A DNA stretch of 11,936 bases from Desulfobacterales bacterium. Lineage in GTDB: Bacteria; Desulfobacterota; Desulfobacteria; Desulfobacterales; Desulfosalsimonadaceae. The stretch spans positions 1-11,936 of the forward strand of contig JAOZOL010000055.1 of assembly GCA_029933295.1 (NCBI GenBank), read 5' to 3'. The translations under genes and the position numbers were made by a program. This document shows, in pieces, positions 6,540 through 11,936 of the stretch. The notes beneath the pieces are model-generated. The model had not been told where the DNA came from. It saw only the letters and a program-made list of their open reading frames with translations, and did no database searches. Every line of letters begins with the position of its first letter. Position 1 is the stretch's first letter.

Positions 6540-8828
6540 TTAAAAACCTTTGATTTTCGAATCCTGTATCTCGGCACCCAGTGCGCGCAACTCTTCCCGT
6601 ATCTGGTCCGCCCGCTGAAAATCACCGGATTTTCTGGCATGCTCCCTTTGTTCCATAAGGGAACGAAGCCGGGGATCAATCTTTTTAGGAAAAAAATCAA
6701 ATATTTTAACAACTTCATCCACGCCTTTAAAAGCGTTGATTAATTTTGCAGCACCCTCAGTGCCTATTTGACGATTTTTGTTCAGAATATTAATCTGTTT
6801 AATACTGTTAAAAATAACCACCAGGGCATGGGGAAAATTCAAATCATCATCCATGGCATTAATAAAACCCTGTTTTATATCAAATGCCAGCTGATCGATA
6901 TCGGCTGAATCGATTCCACCTGCAATACCAAGCAACGCATGGACACAGGCATCAATCCGCTTTAACGCGCTTTTAACCTGAATCAGCCTTTTTTTTGAAA
7001 ATGTCAGGGGCTTGCGATAATGATTGGATACCAGCCAGAATCGAATCTCCCTGGCCGTAACACCGTCTTTCATCAATTCATCGAGTGTCGGCAGGCTCGA
7101 CTTCAGCCCATCAACAGGTTTCTCTTCAACGGAAACCCGTTCACAATGGATCCAGTATCTGGCAAGGGGTTTTCCGGTGATGGCCTTGGCAATGGCAAGT
7201 TCATTCTCATGGTGCGGGAATACGAGGTCACGGCTGCTGGTGTGAATATCATAGGATTCGCCCAGATATTTCATGGACATGGCGGCGCATTGAAGATGCC
7301 ATGACGGTCTGACATTCCCCCACTTTGTATTCACATAAACGCCTCTCTTTAACTCCGAAAGCTTTGCCCGTTTCAATAATGTAAAATCCCGGGGATTGTT
7401 CTTTTCATATTCATCCAGATCAACTGTTGCGCCGAGTTTTATCTTATCAAGATCAATACCGGATAATTTTCCATATTCGGGGAATCCCCCGATATTAAAA
7501 TATAACGACCGGAGCTTTTCATATGCAGCCCCTTTATCCATCAGCTTTTGAGCAAGCTCGACCATGTCATTCACATGATCGCTTGCCCTGGGATATTTTA
7601 CTGCGGGTTTGATGCGAAGCGTTTTCAAGTCCTTTTTAAACAGATCAATATATTTTTGGGTGAATTGAAAAAGTGCCTCTCCGGCGGATTCAGCCCCCTG
7701 AATCGTCTTATCATCGTAATCCGTAATGTTCATAATATGGGTGACCGCATACCCCCGGAAACCGAGATACCGGCACAGTAAATCTGAAAAAACAAACCGC
7801 CGGCATTCCTCTATGTTCATCCGGGCGTTTGCCGTCGGCCCGCACGAATAAACAGATACTTTTCCGGGCTGAATCGGTTCAAGCGGCTCTTTGGAGCGGC
7901 TCATGGTGTTAAACACCCGGAGATCGACCTTTTTTTTGACAGCAAACAACGGTGTGCTCAAATACCGCTCTCCGCTGTCCGGAAAGATGACAACAATTGT
8001 TCCGCCATCCATTTTTTCAGCTTCCCTGGCAGCAATCACCATGCCGGCACCACTGCTCATGCCCACAAAAAGCCCTTCCTCTTTGCCAAGGCGCCGGGTC
8101 ATTTCAAACGCCTCTTCATCATCAATATTAACTATTTCATCAGGCAATTGCTTATCAAAAATCTCAGGGCGGTATGCCTCTTTTAAATTTTTCAACCCCT
8201 GGAGTTTATGACCGAGATACGGCTCCACGCCGATAATTTTGACATTTGGATCAAATTCATGAAACCTCTTGGCAAGCCCCATAAGGGTTCCGGTTGTTCC
8301 CATGGTCGCAATGATTTTTTCTACTTTTCCGCCGGTCTGTTGGATAATCTCTTCTGCGGTTCCGGAGTAATGGGACATCCAGTTCGCCTCATTATTAAAC
8401 TGGTCTGTCATAAAATATTTATCAGGATCTTCACGAACAATACGATACACTTCTTCTATGGCACCGTCGGTTCCCAGATGACCCGGCGTCAATAAAATTT
8501 CAGCGCCCCGGGCCGCTAAAATCATGCGGCGCTCAATGCTTGCAGCTTCAGACATAGCCAGAAGCAGCTTGTACCCTTTGATGGCACATACCATTGCCAG
8601 TCCGATTCCAGTATTGCCGCTTGTGGCTTCAATGACTGTTTTATCGGGCGTCAGGCGGCCCGATTTTTCACCGGCTTCAATCATATAAAGCGCCGGCCGG
8701 TCCTTGATCGACCCGCCGGGGTTCACATATTCAATTTTTGCTAAAATGGTAACCGCAGGATTTGGATTCAACCGCTTTATTTCAACAAGCGGCGTGTTAC
8801 CGATGGCATCTAAAATCGAATGATGCAT
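6540..8828 (-). CDS. Cysteine synthase fused to a cysteinyl-tRNA-synthetase-like domain with degenerate ATP motifs
   Basis: A 762-residue two-enzyme fusion. Residues 1-295 are a fold-type II PLP cysteine synthase resembling CysM: Schiff-base Lys42 in NPGGSIKDRPAL, substrate loop SGNTG (70-74), phosphate-binding GTTGT (177-181), SSGAG (258-262) and PDSGERYLST (283-292). It should make cysteine from an activated serine and sulfide. From about residue 302 the protein matches cysteinyl-tRNA synthetase to near its usual end. Zinc ligands equivalent to E. coli Cys28, Cys209, His234 and Glu238 are present as Cys329, Cys514, His539 and Glu543; pocket residues Thr332, Thr369, Trp510 and Asp534 are also kept. 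HIGH is replaced by NIEE (338-341), GGG by TSS (530-532) and KMSKS by KPVDG (570-574). The C-terminal tRNA-binding region (about 718-757) is recognisable. Ordinary aminoacylation is therefore doubtful. The ATG directly abuts the tmk stop, with AAGGA about eight bases upstream. Domain assignment is firm; function is inferred. Confidence 0.92.
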   Translation of the reverse strand: MHHSILDAIGNTPLVEIKRLNPNPAVTILAKIEYVNPGGSIKDRPALYMIEAGEKSGRLTPDKTVIEATSGNTGIGLAMVCAIKGYKLLLAMSEAASIERRMILAARGAEILLTPGHLGTDGAIEEVYRIVREDPDKYFMTDQFNNEANWMSHYSGTAEEIIQQTGGKVEKIIATMGTTGTLMGLAKRFHEFDPNVKIIGVEPYLGHKLQGLKNLKEAYRPEIFDKQLPDEIVNIDDEEAFEMTRRLGKEEGLFVGMSSGAGMVIAAREAEKMDGGTIVVIFPDSGERYLSTPLFAVKKKVDLRVFNTMSRSKEPLEPIQPGKVSVYSCGPTANARMNIEECRRFVFSDLLCRYLGFRGYAVTHIMNITDYDDKTIQGAESAGEALFQFTQKYIDLFKKDLKTLRIKPAVKYPRASDHVNDMVELAQKLMDKGAAYEKLRSLYFNIGGFPEYGKLSGIDLDKIKLGATVDLDEYEKNNPRDFTLLKRAKLSELKRGVYVNTKWGNVRPSWHLQCAAMSMKYLGESYDIHTSSRDLVFPHHENELAIAKAITGKPLARYWIHCERVSVEEKPVDGLKSSLPTLDELMKDGVTAREIRFWLVSNHYRKPLTFSKKRLIQVKSALKRIDACVHALLGIAGGIDSADIDQLAFDIKQGFINAMDDDLNFPHALVVIFNSIKQINILNKNRQIGTEGAAKLINAFKGVDEVVKIFDFFPKKIDPRLRSLMEQREHARKSGDFQRADQIREELRALGAEIQDSKIKGF

Positions 8829-9473
8829 TCACATTTTCCTTAATATCAAAAATTCTTTTAACTTTCCGATAATGGCTTCCCGGACCAAAGCCTCTTCAAC
8901 AGATGCATCAATCACGACAAACCGATCCGGTTCTTTTTTAGCAAGTTTGAGATAACCCTTTCGAACATTTTCATGAAAACACAACTTCTCTTTTTCAAAC
9001 CTGGTTTCCATGACGGATCGTGACCCGTTATTAATCTGATTCCATGCGCGTTCAAGGCCGAGTTCAGGCGGCAGGTCAAGGATAAATGTAATGTCAGGTT
9101 CAACGCCTTTAAGAACGAGTTTATTTAATTGATGTATCAGGTCAATATCGACGCCTCTTGTAAACCCCTGATATACTGTTGTCGAATCACAAAACCGGTC
9201 GCAAATCACTATCTTTCCGGATTCAAGCGCAGGCGCGATGAATTCCTTAATATGCTGCACTCTATCCGCAGCATATAGCAACAATTCCGCCAACGGATCA
9301 ATACTCTTGTTTTCGGGATCAAGCAGAATCGAACGGATTTTCCCTCCAATCACAGTACCGCCGGGTTCTTTGGTAATCACGCATTCATGCCCCAAATCCT
9401 TCAGATGCGCAGCAATATAATTGATCTGGGTCGTTTTACCGGAGCCTTCTATCCCTTCAAGAGTAATAAGCAT
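8829..9473 (-). CDS. tmk: Thymidylate kinase (dTMP kinase)
   Basis: This 214-residue cytoplasmic enzyme phosphorylates dTMP to dTDP with ATP, an essential step of dTTP synthesis. The P-loop is GIEGSGKTT (7-15) with Lys13. There is no arginine inside the P-loop, as in the bacterial E. coli-type enzymes. The dTMP-binding DR motif is DRFCDSTTVYQG (92-103), with Phe in the position that is often Tyr. EPGGT (36-40) and a basic LID region with arginines near 142-158 (RSVMETRFEKEK) are also present. Length and start are normal for the family. It is the first gene of the minus-strand operon, and its TGA directly abuts the ATG of the cysteine synthase fusion, so the two are probably translationally coupled. 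Its ribosome binding site is weak (GGA about ten bases upstream), and I found no convincing promoter on this strand in the 205-bp spacer. Confidence 0.96.
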   Translation of the reverse strand: MLITLEGIEGSGKTTQINYIAAHLKDLGHECVITKEPGGTVIGGKIRSILLDPENKSIDPLAELLLYAADRVQHIKEFIAPALESGKIVICDRFCDSTTVYQGFTRGVDIDLIHQLNKLVLKGVEPDITFILDLPPELGLERAWNQINNGSRSVMETRFEKEKLCFHENVRKGYLKLAKKEPDRFVVIDASVEEALVREAIIGKLKEFLILRKM

Positions 9474-9564
9474 TTATTAAATCCATTGCGTAACAATTCT
9501 GATTGATATATTTTTTCATTACTTAGACACTAATGCGCACACCAGTTCTATGGCCTTATAATCC

Positions 9565-9596
9565 TTGACTTTTTTAGTTATTCAGGTTTTTATACT
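9565..9596 (+). promoter_or_regulatory. Candidate sigma70 promoter for lptD
   Basis: TTGACT (9565-9570) is followed after 18 bp by TTTATA (9589-9594), or after 20 bp by TATACT (9591-9596). It lies about 85-110 bp upstream of the lptD ATG, inside the AT-rich spacer between the divergent tmk and lptD genes. A small inverted repeat TTCAG/CTGAA (9581-9585 and 9595-9599) overlaps the -10 region. The TTGACT match is good, but the spacing and -10 are imperfect. Confidence 0.37.
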
Positions 9597-9678
9597 GAAA
9601 TTTTACTATGTCTTCAAGGTATTATTCGATAAATCAATAAATGGCAACCTTTTGAACTTACAAAAATATACCAAATTC

Positions 9679-11936
9679 ATGCCAGCGTTTAAATACAAAA
9701 AAAAATCGCGATTCCTAAAACCATTTTTAATCATGTGGATTTATGTGGTTGTTCATATCATTTTCGGAATCTCTTACACTGCAATGGCAGATATACTGAC
9801 CACAAAAAACATCAACACGTCTGAAACGCCCTGGCGAATCAATGCACAACATATCACTTACGACAAGGAAACAAATATTTATACAGCATTCGGTGATGTA
9901 AAAATTTATAAAGATGAAAAAACACTTTCAGCCGAATCTGTGATATTCAATCATGACACCATGGAAGCGGCAGCAAAAGGAAATGTTCTTTTAACCGTAG
10001 GAGCCGACACCCTTTTTGGTGATAAAATAAATATCAACCTCAACACAGGTGTCGGCGCCATATATAATGGGCGTATCTTTATTGAACAAAAGCATTTTTT
10101 TATTAAGGGCGATAAAATCCTGAAAACAGGTGAAAACACCTATTCAATCGTTAAAGGAAGTCTGACAGCCTGTGACGGGGAGACGCCGGCCTGGCAAATT
10201 ACCGGAAAAAATTTAGATATAACACTTGAGGGATATGGTTCCGTCAAACACGCAACGCTGTGGGCAAAAAAAATACCGGTTTTTTATGTCCCGTACCTGA
10301 CTTTTCCGGTAAAACTCAAACGGCAATCCGGTTTACTGCCTCCCCAGATCGGTTACTCAAACAGAAACGGCATTGAATTTATTCAGCCCTATTACTGGGC
10401 CATCAACCAGAGTTCCGACGCGACTTTCTACTATCATCACATCCAGGAAAGAGGCGAAAAGGGCGGAGTTGAATATCGATATGCTTTGAGCCGGCAATCC
10501 AAGGGCACGCTTATGATTGACAGTTTAAATGATCGAAAAAAAGATGATGGCACCGGGGATTCAAGCCATGACTGGGGCTACACGAATGATACTAAGTTAC
10601 GGGAAAATTCGGACCGGTACTGGTTCAGAGCAAAACTCGACCAGGACCTTCCCTGTGATTTTACTGCAAAATTAGACATTGATGTTGTCAGTGACCAGGA
10701 TTATCTTCGTGAATTTTCAGATGGGTACACCGGCTATGATAAAACAAAAAGCTATTTTAACAAAGAATTTGGACGTGACCTTGACGACGATGATGATCCG
10801 GTCAGGGAAAACAGTCTGACTTTCACCAGATCATGGTCACAATATAATTTTAATGCCCAGGTGAAATGGTATGATAATGTCATCAAGCGCCGCCAGGAAA
10901 ATACAGACAACACCCTGCAACAGCTCCCTTCCGTGATGTTTAATGCACTAAAACAGCCCCTGATAAACAGCCCTTTTTTTATCAATATGGACTCTGAATA
11001 TATAAATTTTTTCAGAAAAGACGGTGACACCGGACAACGCATTGATCTTCACCCTAGAATCTATCTGCCGTTAAGATTTCATAACTATTTTACATTTGAA
11101 CCTTCTGCAGGGTTTCGCCAGACAGTCTGGTATGAAGACAAGGACTCATCCGGCTCAACGGGCGAAAATGGAGACGATTATCACCACAGGGAAATTTATG
11201 ATTTAAAAGCAGACCTGTCCACAGATCTGTTTAATGTCTTTGACATGCAGGGAAAACCGGTTGACAGGATTAAACATACTATCACGCCAAGATTGGAATA
11301 CAGCTATATTCCCGACCTTGATCAGGCAAAATATCCGTTCTTTGACAATATCGACCGCATCGACCCGGAAAATTTGATGACCTTCTCCATAACTAATCTA
11401 CTGATATCCAAAACCAATAATGATGAACCGATTGATAATAATGCCAGGGCAAAAGACATCAAAAAAGCATCTGCAGCAGAGAGCTATAATCAGTTCTTCC
11501 GGTTCAAAATTGAACAATCATACGACTTTAACAAAGAAAACAAACCCGACGAAAAGCCCTTTTTACCGTTATACGCAGAACTTGACGTAACTCCCGTAGA
11601 CATTATAACAATTCATGAAGAAGCGGAATGGAGCCATGATCATGGCCATTTTATATCCCATAATATTTATTGTAAGCTGAGAGACAACCGCAACGACCAT
11701 CTGCTTATTGAACACCGATACATCCGCGACGACAGCCAATCCATTTATCTTGATTTTAACGGCGCCATAACAGATAAAATCAGTATATTTGGAAATTACG
11801 AAAGGAATCTGGATGACGGGGATGATATTGAAACCGCTTTTGGATGCATGTATCAGGCCCAGTGCTGGGCAGCTGAGCTTTCCTTCAGCAACGAAGATGA
11901 TGATATAAAAATAAGCGGCATGATAACCCTGTATGG
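9679..11936 (+). CDS. lptD: LPS-assembly outer-membrane protein LptD, 3' end cut by the window edge
   Basis: The frame stays open from the ATG to the end of the window (752 codons). Residues 1-37 form a signal peptide with a basic start (KYKKKSRFLK), a hydrophobic core and an AMA cleavage site before Asp38. Residues about 50-150 are an LptA/OstA-like domain (RINAQHITYDKETN, then repeated short strands such as AAAKGNVLLTVGADTLFGD). From about 200 the protein is an outer-membrane barrel with alternating aromatic strands and acidic loops (PVFYVPYLTFPVK, SGLLPPQIGYSN). LptD inserts lipopolysaccharide into the outer leaflet and normally partners LptE, which is not in this window. Cys165 (SLTAC) and Cys723/Cys729 near the end are placed to form the inter-domain disulfide known for the family. 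The ending GMITLY resembles the usual last strand, so probably only a few residues are missing. No good ribosome binding site is visible; Met19 (ATG at 9733) is an alternative start that also keeps a signal peptide. Confidence 0.93.
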   Translation, partial: MPAFKYKKKSRFLKPFLIMWIYVVVHIIFGISYTAMADILTTKNINTSETPWRINAQHITYDKETNIYTAFGDVKIYKDEKTLSAESVIFNHDTMEAAAKGNVLLTVGADTLFGDKININLNTGVGAIYNGRIFIEQKHFFIKGDKILKTGENTYSIVKGSLTACDGETPAWQITGKNLDITLEGYGSVKHATLWAKKIPVFYVPYLTFPVKLKRQSGLLPPQIGYSNRNGIEFIQPYYWAINQSSDATFYYHHIQERGEKGGVEYRYALSRQSKGTLMIDSLNDRKKDDGTGDSSHDWGYTNDTKLRENSDRYWFRAKLDQDLPCDFTAKLDIDVVSDQDYLREFSDGYTGYDKTKSYFNKEFGRDLDDDDDPVRENSLTFTRSWSQYNFNAQVKWYDNVIKRRQENTDNTLQQLPSVMFNALKQPLINSPFFINMDSEYINFFRKDGDTGQRIDLHPRIYLPLRFHNYFTFEPSAGFRQTVWYEDKDSSGSTGENGDDYHHREIYDLKADLSTDLFNVFDMQGKPVDRIKHTITPRLEYSYIPDLDQAKYPFFDNIDRIDPENLMTFSITNLLISKTNNDEPIDNNARAKDIKKASAAESYNQFFRFKIEQSYDFNKENKPDEKPFLPLYAELDVTPVDIITIHEEAEWSHDHGHFISHNIYCKLRDNRNDHLLIEHRYIRDDSQSIYLDFNGAITDKISIFGNYERNLDDGDDIETAFGCMYQAQCWAAELSFSNEDDDIKISGMITLY

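Noticed and set aside
7107..7121. A shifted KMSKS could be hidden in the nearby GLKSSLP stretch.
   Set aside because: Counting from the zinc ligands places KPVDG at the KMSKS position (27 residues after Glu543, against 28 in E. coli). Using LKSSL would need a shift of several residues. I kept it only as a remote alternative.
7806..7817. The missing HIGH motif in the fusion might be a local frameshift or sequencing error.
   Set aside because: The residues on both sides (CGPT before, RRFVFSD after) align with normal CysRS spacing in the same frame with no indel, and two other ATP motifs are independently altered. A single error cannot explain this.
9474..9678. A possible small RNA or minus-strand tmk promoter in the spacer between tmk and lptD.
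   Set aside because: TATAAG- and TATATC-like boxes exist on the minus strand, but no acceptable -35 pairs with them, and I saw no terminator-like hairpin that would define a small RNA.
10752..11042. A 96-codon open frame on the minus strand inside lptD.
   Set aside because: It is antisense to the clearly coding lptD barrel region, with no recognisable protein features.

Overview
The window looks like chromosomal DNA of a Gram-negative, probably anaerobic member of the Desulfobacterota, most likely a Desulfobacterales-type sulfate reducer. This is inferred from the gene style: a very large Cache/multi-PAS hybrid histidine kinase, an LptD outer-membrane assembly protein, moderate base composition and lysine/isoleucine-rich proteins. 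No rRNA or other taxonomic marker is present, so the assignment is only moderately secure. There are six protein-coding genes and no sign of tRNA, rRNA, CRISPR, prophage or insertion-sequence sequence.

Layout. Positions 1-235 are an AT-rich leader with a perfect -10-like box, a 9-bp inverted repeat and a short direct repeat. A long plus-strand gene (236-4282) encodes a membrane-anchored hybrid sensor kinase with a Cache sensor, four PAS domains, HisKA, HATPase and a receiver domain. It converges on, and overlaps by 22 bp, a tightly packed four-gene minus-strand operon (9473 down to 4261): thymidylate kinase (tmk), a cysteine synthase/cysteinyl-tRNA-synthetase-like fusion, an unrecognised 317-residue protein, and an AarF/UbiB-type kinase-like protein. 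About 205 bp of AT-rich DNA then separates tmk from a divergent plus-strand lptD, which runs off the right edge and probably lacks only its last few residues.

The most notable object is the 762-residue fusion (6540-8828). Its N-terminal half is a well-conserved CysM/CysK-type, PLP-dependent cysteine synthase. Its C-terminal half aligns over its full length with class I cysteinyl-tRNA synthetase and keeps every cysteine-binding and zinc-binding residue I could place. All three ATP-site signatures are replaced: HIGH by NIEE, the GGG of the HGGGxDL motif by TSS, and KMSKS by KPVDG. The frame is open and uninterrupted, so this does not look like a decaying pseudogene. It looks like a repurposed synthetase fold that binds cysteine (and perhaps tRNA) without canonical amino-acid activation, fused to the enzyme that makes cysteine. 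It could be a cysteine sensor, a feedback domain, a carrier, or a different ligase or persulfide chemistry.

How the genes work together: tmk supplies dTDP for DNA synthesis, lptD builds the LPS outer leaflet, and the kinase gene is an independent signalling unit. The operon's tight spacing (stop and start directly abutting, 3 bp, and a 4-bp ATGA overlap) implies co-expression of tmk, the fusion, the unknown protein and the UbiB-like protein. A shared function cannot be deduced from sequence alone.
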